From contig OMZG01000007.1 of assembly GCA_900315505.1 (NCBI GenBank), forward strand, positions 27,806 through 91,805: a stretch of DNA of 64,000 nucleotides. The letters run 5' to 3'. Below, piece by piece: positions 34,584 through 44,188 of this stretch. Made by a program: the position numbers and the translations under genes. How positions within the stretch are numbered: position 1 is the stretch's first letter; each line of letters begins with the position of its first letter. Source of the DNA: an uncultured Lachnospiraceae bacterium (GTDB lineage: Bacteria > Bacillota > Clostridia > Lachnospirales > Lachnospiraceae). The notes beneath the pieces were generated by a model. The model did not search any database. It was not told the DNA's origin and saw nothing but the letters and a program-made list of their open reading frames with translations.

Positions 34584-37264
34584 GACTGATATCAGCGTAT
34601 ATAGCCGGCTTTGGAAGGATCCGTGACAGGAATATCACCTTTGAACCGGGACTCAATGAGATAATGTCCGCCAATGGAAAAGGCAAGACCACCCTTGCTG
34701 TTTTTATAAAGGCCATGTTCTATGGGATGGAATATTCCCCGAGGAAAAGCTCCCTTACGGAGAGAGATCATTACAGGCCGTGGAATGCAGGCACCTTCGG
34801 CGGCAATCTTGTCTTCACGGTTGAGAGGAGGAAGTACCGTATCGAGCGTACCTTCGGTGGTACAGCGAAGGAGGATACATTTGCTCTCTTCAATGAGGAT
34901 ACGGGAGAGGCGTCGACCGACTATTCAGAGAAGATCGGTGAGGAGCTGTTCGAAGTGGACCGGGAGTCCTTTGAGAAAAGTATATTTGTGCCGCAGGGAG
35001 CGCTTGAGACGAAGATCACGAGTCAGCTGAATGCCAAGATGGGCGGGCTCGGTGCTGTTCAGGACGATATGAACCGGTATGACCAGGCGGTAGAGGCGAT
35101 CGATAATGCGAGGAAGGTATATACCGCCACGAGCAAGGTGAATCCCGGACTCATAAAGCAGGTCAATGAGCAGATCCGTGAGGAGAAGGAGAAGGCCGAC
35201 CGGATTCCGAAGCTTCAGGAGGCCTATGATACCAAGGCGCACATGCTTCTCGAGAAGCGTGCACAGCTGCGTCAGATGGAGTACAGGAAGAGCACGCTTA
35301 CAGACCAGCTTGCCGCAATAGCCAGAAGCGAGAAGTCGGCAGGAGTATATCAGGCGAAGACTGATTCACTGAAGAAGCAGGAGGAGGTGCTGAAGGGTCT
35401 CGATGACTTTTTTGCAAACGGGCTTCCGGACGAGAATGATATAGATGATCTCGAGAGCAGGGAGAGAGAGCTGAGTCTGAACCGCAACCGTCGTGACATC
35501 CTGCGAGAGAAGCTGCCTGAGAAGGATGAGCAGGAATGTCTCGAGAATCTTTTTGCCGACAGAAGCATCTCAGAGGATGATATAGATGAATGGAAAAAGG
35601 AATCCGAAACCATCAGATCGCTCCGCATCAAGGGCGAGCATGTACAGATGTCGGATGACGAGAGGAATCAGCTTTCCGAGCTGAGGGAATTCTTCAGGAA
35701 CGGCACCCCTGATGATGAGCAGATACAGAATACCCTGTCTGACATCAGCAGATGCAATGAGATCTCAGGGCAGATGAAGTCGCTCGGGGAGACACATCAG
35801 AAGCACAGGGAGGCTGCCGTAGGCATCAGGGAACTACATTCTCTCGAGGATGGTATCTCGGATACTGTGATAATAGGATTTATCACACTGGTATTTTTCC
35901 TGGCGAGCACCTTTTTCTTCAATACAGGCGGAGGCGGGCATCTGAAGCTTATCATGTCAATCGGAAGCTTCGTGGCCGGAGTCATATTTGCAGTGATCTT
36001 CATCATGCAGATCATCCACAGGATCTCCCTGCGTAAGCAGTCGCAGTCAACGATGGAGGACGAGCTCGTCGAATCGGAGAAGGATCTTTCGAAGCTGAAG
36101 CGTGAGTATGACGACCTTCATGACAGGATTATATCATTTATCGAGAAGTATCCGGTATCAACGGATGATATGCAGCAGGCGCTGCTTTTGATCCATCGGA
36201 AAAAGGACCGTTATGATACGCTCAGCGCAGAGGAGAGAAAGCTTACGGACAATACCTCTGGCATGGTCGAGGAGCTTACGGCGCTGCAGCTTACGCTATA
36301 TACATCGCTTGACCCTTATGCAAAGGCCTTCGGCATCAATCTGTATGAGGATGCTAAGGAGGATGAGCTGATAAAGAAGATCGAAGAGAGGTTTGATGAT
36401 TATCAGGAATTCGAGGCCAACAATCAGGAGTACCAGAGGCTTGTGGCTACGATCAGCAGTGAGACCCAGGGAATCCTCGCAGCCCTTCGCGCATACCCGC
36501 TGAAAACGGATATTACCGATCTCGCAGGATGCCTGCGTGAGATCAGACAGAATATGCTGCTCTATACGAGCACCCAGAAGCAGATAGATGAGCTGAATGA
36601 TGAGCTGAAGTCGCTGCATGTGGATGAGCTCGCACAGTCCGGGAAGTCCCTGCAGGAGCTTCAGGAGGAGCAGAAGAAGCTTGATGATGATATATCGAAG
36701 CAGAAGCAGTTCATAGCTGAGGATGTGAAGGAGCTTGACTCACGTTCTGCAACGCTGGTGGAGTGTGAGGAGGCCCGTGAGACGCTGAAGGATCTGAATG
36801 CGAGGAAGGCATCGTATGAGGACAAGGTCGCTCTGTGTGAGGAAACGAAGAAATATCTGCAGCTCGCGCGTGAGAATTTCCTGAAGGTATATATGGGCCC
36901 GCTGCGTGACAGGCTCAATTACTACATGAAGTCGCTCTATCCGGATTCGGATGATGCGATCCTTACAGATGATTTCGAGCTCGATATGAATCTGTCTGTA
37001 TCCGTCTCAGGAAAAAGCGGCGGCGGCCGCACGAGAAGCAGCGATTATCTGTCAAAGGGCTATAAGGATCTCGCATCGTTCTGTTCCCGCGCAGCCCTTA
37101 TCGATGTGCTGTTCCGTCGTGAGGAGCCGATGATAATCCTTGACGATCCGTTCGTCAATTTCGACGAGGAGAAGCTGGCGGATGCAAAGAGGCTGATGCA
37201 GGAGCTCGCAGAGAAATATCAGATCATATACATGACCTGCCATGAGAGCCGGTCACTCAGATGA
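34580..37264 (+). CDS. SbcC/Rad50/YhaN-like coiled-coil ATPase
   Basis: The 894-residue protein begins MRLISAYIAGFGRIRDRNIT. The P-loop is SANGKGKTTL, with Ser30 where glycine is usual. Long coiled coils at about 180-420 and 490-780 flank a hydrophobic region (about 430-485) of two likely membrane helices separated by TGGGGHLK. The C-terminal half-site has a signature-like SKGYKDLASF and Walker B MIILDDPFVNFDE. YhaN-type proteins pair with YhaO. The central helices in place of a zinc hook suggest membrane association. It is the last gene of a four-gene overlapping operon. Confidence 0.88.
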   Translation: MRLISAYIAGFGRIRDRNITFEPGLNEIMSANGKGKTTLAVFIKAMFYGMEYSPRKSSLTERDHYRPWNAGTFGGNLVFTVERRKYRIERTFGGTAKEDTFALFNEDTGEASTDYSEKIGEELFEVDRESFEKSIFVPQGALETKITSQLNAKMGGLGAVQDDMNRYDQAVEAIDNARKVYTATSKVNPGLIKQVNEQIREEKEKADRIPKLQEAYDTKAHMLLEKRAQLRQMEYRKSTLTDQLAAIARSEKSAGVYQAKTDSLKKQEEVLKGLDDFFANGLPDENDIDDLESRERELSLNRNRRDILREKLPEKDEQECLENLFADRSISEDDIDEWKKESETIRSLRIKGEHVQMSDDERNQLSELREFFRNGTPDDEQIQNTLSDISRCNEISGQMKSLGETHQKHREAAVGIRELHSLEDGISDTVIIGFITLVFFLASTFFFNTGGGGHLKLIMSIGSFVAGVIFAVIFIMQIIHRISLRKQSQSTMEDELVESEKDLSKLKREYDDLHDRIISFIEKYPVSTDDMQQALLLIHRKKDRYDTLSAEERKLTDNTSGMVEELTALQLTLYTSLDPYAKAFGINLYEDAKEDELIKKIEERFDDYQEFEANNQEYQRLVATISSETQGILAALRAYPLKTDITDLAGCLREIRQNMLLYTSTQKQIDELNDELKSLHVDELAQSGKSLQELQEEQKKLDDDISKQKQFIAEDVKELDSRSATLVECEEARETLKDLNARKASYEDKVALCEETKKYLQLARENFLKVYMGPLRDRLNYYMKSLYPDSDDAILTDDFELDMNLSVSVSGKSGGGRTRSSDYLSKGYKDLASFCSRAALIDVLFRREEPMIILDDPFVNFDEEKLADAKRLMQELAEKYQIIYMTCHESRSLR

Positions 37265-37290
37265 AAAAGGGGACGGGTCCCTTTTTCATC
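37260..37290 (+). terminator. Perfect hairpin at the end of the yhaN-like gene
   Basis: GATGAAAAAGGG (37260-37271) pairs perfectly with CCCTTTTTCATC (37279-37290) around a 7-base loop. The stem contains the stop codon. The T run is inside the stem, so termination is possible in both directions but less certain than for a classical site. Confidence 0.6.
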
Positions 37291-37311
37291 TCCTGCCAAT
37301 GAGGTATGTTT

Positions 37312-38454
37312 ATGGCGAATATAATGGATTACCTGGACTGGAGGGCGGACATTCCGTTTTCTGTAGATCCGTACAATGAGGTGGACAATCTCGTTTTTTC
37401 CACAATGGCATATATTGACTTCGACGGGGTAGTGCCGGGCCTTGACAGGGACAGGCCGCTCTCTGTGCGCGAGGTAAATGAGAGATACTGGAAGAAGCAT
37501 TCCGAATCGGAGATCAGGGCAAGGAAGGCCTTTGTCTCTGATGCTCCCTTTATCCTGGAAAAAATGGCCGGCAGCCGGCGCTACAGAAATCTGAAGCTGC
37601 TGCATTATATCAATGCGGTAAATGAGGATGTGCCCCTTCAGGTATCGGCAATTACGATACTTCCGGGTGATGGCTCGGTGTATGTAGCATACAGGGGCAC
37701 GGATGACACGCTGATCGGATGGAAGGAGGATTTTCTCTTTGCATATAAGGATATGACAGTCGGCCAGAAGGCATCCGTGGACTATCTGGACAGGACGCTT
37801 CTGTGCCTGCCAGAGGATCTGACGCTGTATGTCGGGGGACATTCGAAGGGCGGCAATTTCGCGGTATTCGCGGCAGCATTCTGCAATCAGCATGTCAGGG
37901 ACCGGATAAAGACCGTATATTCAAATGACGGGCCGGGATTTGTCCAGGAAGTGATCCACACGAAGGAATATCAGGCTATCCGTGGGAAAATGATAAAGTA
38001 CACGCCGGAATTCTCGTTTATCGGCGGACTCATGGCCGATGATGCAGAGCCTGTAGTAGTAAAGAGCGATGAAAACGGAGCATACCAGCATGACCCGTTC
38101 AGCTGGCAGGTGCTGAGAAATCACATGGTCCTTGCAGATGATATGACCGGCTCGAGCAAGCTCTTAAATGACGCATTAGGCCGCTGGGTATCAAACGAAT
38201 CACCGGAGAAGAGGAAGCTCTTTATCAATATACTGTTCGACCTGTTCAAGGAGGCCGGTGTCACGAAGGCCAGCGAGCTCGGCAAGAACAGGCTGAAGAC
38301 ATCAGTTGCAATGATAAATGCACTGAGGAAGCTTCCGCCAGAGGACAGATCAGCATTCCTCTCGATCCTGAAGGATCTGGCGAAGAGTGGCGGCCATGCC
38401 CTGAAGGATGCAATTCTCGATGTGGAGATAGAATCAAAGAATAATACCTGGTAA
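37312..38454 (+). CDS. DUF2974 (Mbeg1-like) alpha/beta-hydrolase-fold protein
   Basis: The 380-residue protein has the strand VYVAYRGTDDTLIGWKEDF followed by the nucleophile elbow YVGGHSKGGNFAVFAA, as in lipases (G-x-S-x-G with Ser in GHSKG). This pattern defines the DUF2974 family of Gram-positives. The substrate is unknown and could be a lipid or an ester. No signal peptide is present. Of the two nearby Met codons, the one at 37312 is chosen because GAGG lies seven bases upstream, whereas 37306 has almost no spacing. The C-terminal about 90 residues are helical and charged. Confidence 0.85.
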   Translation: MANIMDYLDWRADIPFSVDPYNEVDNLVFSTMAYIDFDGVVPGLDRDRPLSVREVNERYWKKHSESEIRARKAFVSDAPFILEKMAGSRRYRNLKLLHYINAVNEDVPLQVSAITILPGDGSVYVAYRGTDDTLIGWKEDFLFAYKDMTVGQKASVDYLDRTLLCLPEDLTLYVGGHSKGGNFAVFAAAFCNQHVRDRIKTVYSNDGPGFVQEVIHTKEYQAIRGKMIKYTPEFSFIGGLMADDAEPVVVKSDENGAYQHDPFSWQVLRNHMVLADDMTGSSKLLNDALGRWVSNESPEKRKLFINILFDLFKEAGVTKASELGKNRLKTSVAMINALRKLPPEDRSAFLSILKDLAKSGGHALKDAILDVEIESKNNTW

Positions 38455-38515
38455 ATAAAAAAACACCACCAGCACAGGGGCGTATCAATGATGTGAGCCT
38501 GTCTGACGGCGGTGC
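38455..38515 (-). terminator. Terminator downstream of tRNA-Val (minus strand)
   Basis: Read on the minus strand, CACCGCC pairs with GGTGGTG (one G-T pair), with an inner ACAGG/CCTGT arm, followed by a run of seven T. It lies directly after the tRNA 3' end. Confidence 0.75.
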
Positions 38516-38520
38516 ATATA

Positions 38521-38593
38521 TGGGATGAAAGGGACTCGAACCCCCGACAACCTGGTTGTGACCCAGGTGCTCTCCCAGCTGAGCTATCATCCC
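38521..38593 (-). tRNA. tRNA-Val with anticodon CAC
   Basis: The 73-base sequence on the minus strand folds as a complete cloverleaf. The acceptor stem is GGGATGA/TCATCCC with discriminator A. The D arm is GCTC...GAGC and the anticodon stem CCTGG/CCAGG carries loop GTCACAA (anticodon CAC). The T loop is TTCGAGT on a stem with two G-T pairs. Position 32 is G, where a pyrimidine is usual. The 3' CCA is not encoded, so the CCA-adding activity at 18265 is needed for maturation. Confidence 0.92.
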
Positions 38594-38744
38594 TCAGCCA
38601 TCTGCTGCCGACACATCAGCACGTCAGCCTACGCAATAGAAAACACTGTTGTCAGCACGGAGCTCACGCTTGATGAGCTCTTACTCGCGAACAGGTGGCT
38701 AACTGATATGATACTACTTTTCATATAAAAAATCCACAGTAAAT

Positions 38745-40610
38745 TTATTTTTTCTCATCCAGCGAAAAGAACCACGGCAGACGATCCTTTCCGTGCCCCT
38801 TCAGATTCGTGTACTGCAGGCATTCGTACTCCCATTCACTGTGGAGAGTGCCGGCATCACCCTTTTTCCATGAATGATAGTGACCATCGGTCCCGAGATA
38901 CCCGAGGTGGTTGAGAGCAGGAATCTCCTTCTCGAGATTCTTGAGGTAATAGTTGTAATCAGCCATCTGCCAGCCGGTATTTTCAAGCATCATTGTGCCG
39001 AGATAGTTCGTGCTCGTGACAAGGTCCTGCTTCTCAGGAATGTCGTAGTTGGCCCATATAAAGAATGGAGTCGCGTACCACCTCTCCTTTTCATCGAGGG
39101 GCAGCTTGTCGATATCAGTTCCGCCGGACACGACGCTTGTGAAGTAGTCCGGAAGCGTCGGATAATGGTCGCCGAACATGACTATGATAGTAGGCTCATC
39201 GTAGTCCCTGAAATATCCGATCAGATACTGAAGTGCACGGTCACTGAGCTTTTCAAGAGTGAGGTAATTTTTCGCTTCATCGCAGGTGATCCCGCTGGTG
39301 GTGACATCCGAGCCTATATCATCCCGAGAATATCCGCCGTGATTCTGCATGGTCACATCGAACAGGAAAAGCGGCTGATCCTTGCTTTTTTTATGATCTA
39401 TCACGTCGATTATCTTCTCATAATTCGCCTGGTCGCTGATGTGACCGTGGTATTTCAGGACATCCCTGTCGAAGTCATCCTGCGTGTAGAACCGGTCAAA
39501 GCCCATGAGGCTGTAAGCGGCTTCGCGGTTCCAGTTGCTGCCCTTGTATGGGTGCATGGCAGCAGTCTCGAATCCCTGTGCTTCAAGAGTCGATACAAGA
39601 GAGTACTCATTCTGGGTGAAATAGCTGACGTAGGGAACCATACCAGGGAATCTCTTGACAGAATTGCCGGTCAGAAATTCGTACTCGGTCTTTGCAGTTC
39701 CGCCGCCGGTGATGCAGACGAGGGTGTGGCCCTTGATCGTATTTTCCTGCATCGAATCATAGTACGGCATGATCTCGTCGGTAGTATTGAGCTTCCCGGC
39801 GTAATTGAGATCAGCCCAGGACTCATTCATTATTGCTATGATATTTACAGGCTTTATGGAGGTAATGGTATTCGATTTTTTCTCAAGCAGGGCCCTGCGG
39901 GCGATCTCTTCGGTCTCCCTGGCTGAATATCCGTCAGGCGGGGTCAGCCTCATGTATTTTGCAACGCAGAAAAAACCTACGGTCGTGCCGTATTCATGAT
40001 AGGTCTTTATCGGGGCGAAAAGGTCGGTCATGATGCCCAATGCACCGTTCCAGTTGGTATTCAGGTAGACCGGATACATTGCTATCATGAACGCGCCGAC
40101 ACCTATACGCATCAGTATTTTTTTTATCCGATCCTTTTTCACGAGTACATAATCGAAGGGGATAAGGGTATAGAAAATGGTGAGCCCGATGCCAGCCATG
40201 ATGTCGATGATAAGCGCCCGCGTAGGCCTGAAGGTATATGAACCCGCAACAGTGGCGGCAGTCCCGATACTGAAAAAGTCGATGACCTGCAGCGGCTCTC
40301 CTCTCTCAGCATATACTATGAAAAAGACTATGGCCATTGCAGACCATATAATATTTATCAGCAGGACCGACCGCTTCAGGCTGTTGAACCAGAAAAAGGC
40401 GATCAGGTTCATAATAAAAATGCCTCCTGTATTCAGAAGCATATAGTACCATTTCATCTGAAGCAGCTCAGGATTGTTCACATACTCCATTATGAAAAAG
40501 CACCAGGCATCGGCAATAAGCATCAGAAAAAGATGATACCACCGGATCTGCCGGCGCCTTTCCTTCGGACGCTCCTCTTCAGTTTCAGTCTGTAATTCAA
40601 TGTCACTCAT
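38745..40610 (-). CDS. LTA-synthase-family sulfatase-fold membrane protein
   Basis: The 621-residue protein has about five N-terminal membrane helices (up to about 215) and an extracellular sulfatase-fold domain. Catalytic Thr305 sits in GGGTAKTEYEFLTG, and the metal site includes NESWAD and FGDHYPTLP. Relatives transfer glycerol-phosphate from phosphatidylglycerol to grow lipoteichoic acid, and others modify glycans with phospho-groups. The GGGTAxTEYE form is common in Clostridia and may not be a strict polyglycerol-phosphate synthase. It starts two bases after the upstream GH13 gene stop, so the two are co-transcribed on the minus strand. Confidence 0.88.
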   Translation of the reverse strand: MSDIELQTETEEERPKERRRQIRWYHLFLMLIADAWCFFIMEYVNNPELLQMKWYYMLLNTGGIFIMNLIAFFWFNSLKRSVLLINIIWSAMAIVFFIVYAERGEPLQVIDFFSIGTAATVAGSYTFRPTRALIIDIMAGIGLTIFYTLIPFDYVLVKKDRIKKILMRIGVGAFMIAMYPVYLNTNWNGALGIMTDLFAPIKTYHEYGTTVGFFCVAKYMRLTPPDGYSARETEEIARRALLEKKSNTITSIKPVNIIAIMNESWADLNYAGKLNTTDEIMPYYDSMQENTIKGHTLVCITGGGTAKTEYEFLTGNSVKRFPGMVPYVSYFTQNEYSLVSTLEAQGFETAAMHPYKGSNWNREAAYSLMGFDRFYTQDDFDRDVLKYHGHISDQANYEKIIDVIDHKKSKDQPLFLFDVTMQNHGGYSRDDIGSDVTTSGITCDEAKNYLTLEKLSDRALQYLIGYFRDYDEPTIIVMFGDHYPTLPDYFTSVVSGGTDIDKLPLDEKERWYATPFFIWANYDIPEKQDLVTSTNYLGTMMLENTGWQMADYNYYLKNLEKEIPALNHLGYLGTDGHYHSWKKGDAGTLHSEWEYECLQYTNLKGHGKDRLPWFFSLDEKK

Positions 40611-40612
40611 TA

Positions 40613-42355
40613 CTATCTCCTGAGCAGCACACAGCCGTATCCGGAGATAGTTCCGTCAAATATCTTATCCTGAAGCAGTTCTTTATAGTCCCTGTATTCT
40701 CTGGCACTTACATCTCCATCCTTCGTGTGGAAGATCAGTATCTCGCCGGAGGAGAGGTGATATTCGAGGAGACCACGTTCGTCATCACAGTCAATTCGGT
40801 CATAGTCACCATCGGTGATCGCCCTTATTGTATGACGGAAGTAGGTCAGTCTCTGATACCAGTGGTACATATCCATATCCTGTTTCTTTTCATCCCAGAG
40901 CATTCCGCGTCTGTTGTCAGGATCATCTCCACCAGTCATTGCAATTTCATCACCATAATAGATAAATGGTGTTCCCGGTAGCAGCATCTGAAAGGCTGCA
41001 GCCAGAGCGAGCTTGCGCTTGTCGCCGCCGGCTCTCCACAGGAATCTGCTCGTGTCATGGCTGTCGATCAGGTTCCAGAGCACAGGCAGGACAGCGCTGT
41101 GATACTGGCCTTCAAGGAAGCTCTGCTGCGAGAGAAATTCAGATGGCCCTATATCTCCACTACAGATCATTTCACCGATATTTTTGTAAAATGCATAGTT
41201 CATGACAGAATCCCACTCATCTCCCTGCAGGAAATCAGGTGAGAAATGCCATACTTCTCCGACGAGAAGGGCATCCGGATTCGCAGACTTTACAGCCCTG
41301 CGGAACTTTTTCCAGAAATCATGACCTATTTCATCACCGACATCGAGTCTCCATCCATCAATCCCGAAATCCTTTATATAATGGCAGGCGACGTCGATCA
41401 CATATTGGGCAGCATCCGGATTCGACAGATTGAGCTTCGGCATGAATCCAACATATGCAAAGCTCTGGTATGACGGCTTGTGCGTCCTGTCGCCTCTTAC
41501 GACATCGCTGCTGTCGAGATAGTACCAGTCATAGTATTCGGAGTCTGTACCATTTTCTTCAATATCCTTGAATGCAAAGAAGTCTGGTGAAGTATGGTTG
41601 AATACGCCGTCGAGCATGACGCGCATGCCGTTCCTGTGTGCAGTGTTGACAAGCGTATGCAGATCTTTTTCATCTCCAAGAGAGGGATCCACAGCGTAGT
41701 AATCGATAGTGTCATACTTGTGAGATGAATTTGATCTGAAGATCGGTGTCATATAGATCACATCGACGCCGAGCTCCTTGAGATACGGGATGTGCTCCGT
41801 GATTCCCTTCAGATTGCCATGCAGATCATCGTTGAATGCGATAGGAGTCTTGTACCACAGTTCATCAGGCACATCCTCAGTCGTTGCGAATCTTGTCGGA
41901 AAAATCTGATACACCACAGCATTCCTGGCCCAGTCGGGAACCCTGAATGTCAGCTCTCTTCTCGATATCAGAGGGCAGTCAAACATGGCCTCGACGTCAC
42001 CCGGCTCGCCTGAGAAGAATCTCGAATCACCGTACCATATCCTCGCGCCTGCTTCATCCACCATTTCGAAGAAATATCTGAGGCAGAGCATATCAGGATT
42101 CTTCTGGTACTGACCGGCCTGCGGTATATCAATATCTGCGGAAAAATAATCGTGGCCGAAGTCGCTCGCAATTTTTTTCATGCGGCAGCAGGCCCTTGTA
42201 TCAGCAATGGCCGGATCTATATATTTGTCACGGGTATGCAGATAGATGGCATTCATATCGCCTCTTGCGGCAGAGATCCTTATACGGAGCTTTCCGTTTT
42301 CAAGGAAAAAGCAGTCACGCTGGTCTGCATAGTGTGAAATTCCTGAGTAAATCAT
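40613..42355 (-). CDS. Intracellular GH13 alpha-glucan hydrolase
   Basis: The 580-residue enzyme has no signal peptide. An N-terminal beta domain (about 1-125) precedes the barrel starting VVYQIFPTRFATTED. The four GH13 motifs are DGVFNHTS, GWRLDVGDE (nucleophile Asp338), LVGEVWH and LIDSHDTSRF. Length and motifs fit the neopullulanase/maltogenic amylase group. It is distinct from the enzyme at 28773. AAGGAG precedes the ATG. It shares an operon with the LTA-synthase-family gene, a pairing with no obvious metabolic link. Confidence 0.92.
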   Translation of the reverse strand: MIYSGISHYADQRDCFFLENGKLRIRISAARGDMNAIYLHTRDKYIDPAIADTRACCRMKKIASDFGHDYFSADIDIPQAGQYQKNPDMLCLRYFFEMVDEAGARIWYGDSRFFSGEPGDVEAMFDCPLISRRELTFRVPDWARNAVVYQIFPTRFATTEDVPDELWYKTPIAFNDDLHGNLKGITEHIPYLKELGVDVIYMTPIFRSNSSHKYDTIDYYAVDPSLGDEKDLHTLVNTAHRNGMRVMLDGVFNHTSPDFFAFKDIEENGTDSEYYDWYYLDSSDVVRGDRTHKPSYQSFAYVGFMPKLNLSNPDAAQYVIDVACHYIKDFGIDGWRLDVGDEIGHDFWKKFRRAVKSANPDALLVGEVWHFSPDFLQGDEWDSVMNYAFYKNIGEMICSGDIGPSEFLSQQSFLEGQYHSAVLPVLWNLIDSHDTSRFLWRAGGDKRKLALAAAFQMLLPGTPFIYYGDEIAMTGGDDPDNRRGMLWDEKKQDMDMYHWYQRLTYFRHTIRAITDGDYDRIDCDDERGLLEYHLSSGEILIFHTKDGDVSAREYRDYKELLQDKIFDGTISGYGCVLLRR

Positions 42356-42488
42356 TATGTCTCCTTCTATAAATCTGTCTTAATGTGACAGGAACTCATG
42401 TCTGAGCCTCTGGGCAGCATTTTCATCATGAACATTATAGGCATTCTTCAGCGCTTTTTCCATAAGAACAAAGGCTCTAAAGAAGTGA

Positions 42489-43571
42489 TCAGGCTTTCTT
42501 CATGGGTATTATATATTTTTCCACGAGAGTATAGCCGTAGTTGTTGGCGGCTGCCCAGCCTCTGGTCTGCGCACGGTAGCTCGGAGAATGCTTCTCCCCT
42601 GTAGTGTATGGATTGTCCTTGATGCCGAGCCACTCGACGTATGGGGAGTTTCCGATACGTACATATTTCCCTCGAGGGTCTATCGTGTAGTCGATAGTCT
42701 TTATCGCACCAGCGTAGAGAGCTAAATGCATGGCCTGCGAGCGGATGCCTACATCTATGGCGTGCTTTCTGGCCTGATCGGCTGATGAATATCCGAATGC
42801 CTTGTAGTGAGAGGCACCATATGATCTGAAGTCGATTCCTGAGGCGCCATTACCAGTGGCACCGACACCACCGAAGTTGCACTGGCTGATACTTACATCT
42901 CCTCCGAACTTTAAGAATCCTGTCTCATTGCAGATCTGCGCGAAGAGAGCCTCGGCTTTTATATTATACCGTTCGGCCTCGCGGTAGACGATCCGTGTGA
43001 AGTCATTTATCGTCGGAGCTCCGAGAGACGCATAGACTGATGGGTAGGTGCTGCGCTTTGACTTATAGTACCTCGCCATCTGAGCCGCTGAGACCTCGGA
43101 CTTACCCTTGATCTGATATCCGGTCCGGCCTGCGGCAGCTTTGCTCTTTTTACTGTAGGTGTATTTGCCACCCTTTTTCTTATATGCGCGGACGTAGTAG
43201 GTGTACCTGGTATGCTTCTTTAGACCTGTGATCGTGATCTGGTTTACATCCATGCCATTGATGCGCTTTACAACTTTGCCGCTCTTATTTAATATCTCAT
43301 ATCCGCTCGAACCATACACCGGGTACCAGTGGATCGTAAGCGACGTGCCTGTACGCTTGCTGATCTTGTCTGTATCGGCATCATACGGAGTCACATAGTC
43401 TCTTGTATCATTATTGTAATTATATGTATCGCTTGCCTTCCGGTTCATGCAGTCCTGATACGGGCTCCTAAGCTTTATCCTTGTACCTGTAAAAGAAGCT
43501 TGTGCGCTGACCGGGAATGCGGCAATTATCATTATGACAGCGAGCATTGCTGCCGGAACTCTTATTTTCAT
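42489..43571 (-). CDS. Secreted glucosaminidase-domain protein with fibronectin-III-like N-terminal domain
   Basis: The protein has 360 residues. A signal peptide [20 protein letters not shown] ends near ASA/QA. Residues about 60-150 form an Fn3-like domain ([32 protein letters not shown]). The C-terminal part has a GH73-type catalytic region with [15 protein letters not shown] (putative acid Glu) and [13 protein letters not shown]. It should cut glycan strands of peptidoglycan outside the cell. An upstream Met 51 bases earlier would bury the signal peptide; the chosen ATG has AAAGGA before it. It is divergent from mscL. Confidence 0.88.
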   Translation of the reverse strand: MKIRVPAAMLAVIMIIAAFPVSAQASFTGTRIKLRSPYQDCMNRKASDTYNYNNDTRDYVTPYDADTDKISKRTGTSLTIHWYPVYGSSGYEILNKSGKVVKRINGMDVNQITITGLKKHTRYTYYVRAYKKKGGKYTYSKKSKAAAGRTGYQIKGKSEVSAAQMARYYKSKRSTYPSVYASLGAPTINDFTRIVYREAERYNIKAEALFAQICNETGFLKFGGDVSISQCNFGGVGATGNGASGIDFRSYGASHYKAFGYSSADQARKHAIDVGIRSQAMHLALYAGAIKTIDYTIDPRGKYVRIGNSPYVEWLGIKDNPYTTGEKHSPSYRAQTRGWAAANNYGYTLVEKYIIPMKKA

Positions 43572-43638
43572 AGGATATCCTTTCTTCGTTTCAATGATAG
43601 CGTAAAAAAGGTATTTTGTCATCTTTTTCAGAAAAATA

Positions 43639-43667
43639 TTGCGACAATTTCTGCTTTCGAATATAAT
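43639..43667 (+). promoter_or_regulatory. Sigma-A promoter of mscL
   Basis: TTGCGA (43639-43644), a 17-base spacer and TATAAT (43662-43667). AAAGGAG lies 11 bases further on. Confidence 0.8.
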
Positions 43668-43694
43668 ATAAAAAACGAAAGGAGCTGTAAAAAT

Positions 43695-44186
43695 ATGGAT
43701 AAGGAAAAACAGAAAGAGATCGCGAAGAAGAGCAAGGGGTTCTTTGCAGAATTTCAGAAATTCATCATGCGTGGGAATGTGATCGACCTGGCAGTCGGCG
43801 TCATCATTGGTGCTGCATTCCAGGCAATCGTGAATTCTCTCGTCAATGATATCGTGATGCCGCTGATCTCACTGATCACTGGTGGTATCGATTTCTCGAA
43901 CTTGTTTCTCTCACTTGACGGCAAGCATTATGCGACGCTTAAGGCTGCACAGGAGGCTGGAGCGGCAACTCTGAATTACGGTACTTTTATTACAGCTGTC
44001 ATTAATTTCGTTCTGATGGCATTTGTTATCTTCCTGCTGGTCAAGTTCCTGAACAGTGTTGCAGACAGGGTTCACAAGACCGAGCCTGAACCGGAACCGA
44101 CCGAGAAGACCTGTCCGTACTGCCAGAGCAGGATACCTGTCAAGGCAACGAGATGCCCGTACTGTACGTCGGAGATTAAGGACTGA
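43695..44186 (+). CDS. mscL: Large-conductance mechanosensitive channel with C-terminal zinc ribbon
   Basis: The 163-residue protein starts with a charged helix, then [20 protein letters not shown] (pore helix TM1), a loop, and TM2 [20 protein letters not shown]. MscL opens under membrane tension to release solutes during osmotic downshock. After the usual cytosolic helix, a run of [10 protein letters not shown] leads to [18 protein letters not shown], two Cys-x2-Cys knuckles that should bind zinc. AAAGGAG is well placed before the ATG at 43695; the reading frame extends upstream but without a start signal. It ends two bases from the convergent AraC gene. Confidence 0.95.
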   Translation: MDKEKQKEIAKKSKGFFAEFQKFIMRGNVIDLAVGVIIGAAFQAIVNSLVNDIVMPLISLITGGIDFSNLFLSLDGKHYATLKAAQEAGAATLNYGTFITAVINFVLMAFVIFLLVKFLNSVADRVHKTEPEPEPTEKTCPYCQSRIPVKATRCPYCTSEIKD

Positions 44187-44188
44187 TA

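Noticed and set aside
38874..39926. A 350-codon open frame on the plus strand opposite the LTA-synthase-family gene
   Set aside because: It is antisense to a gene with clear catalytic motifs, has no ribosome-binding site, and its translation shows no recognisable family. It reflects codon bias of the real gene.
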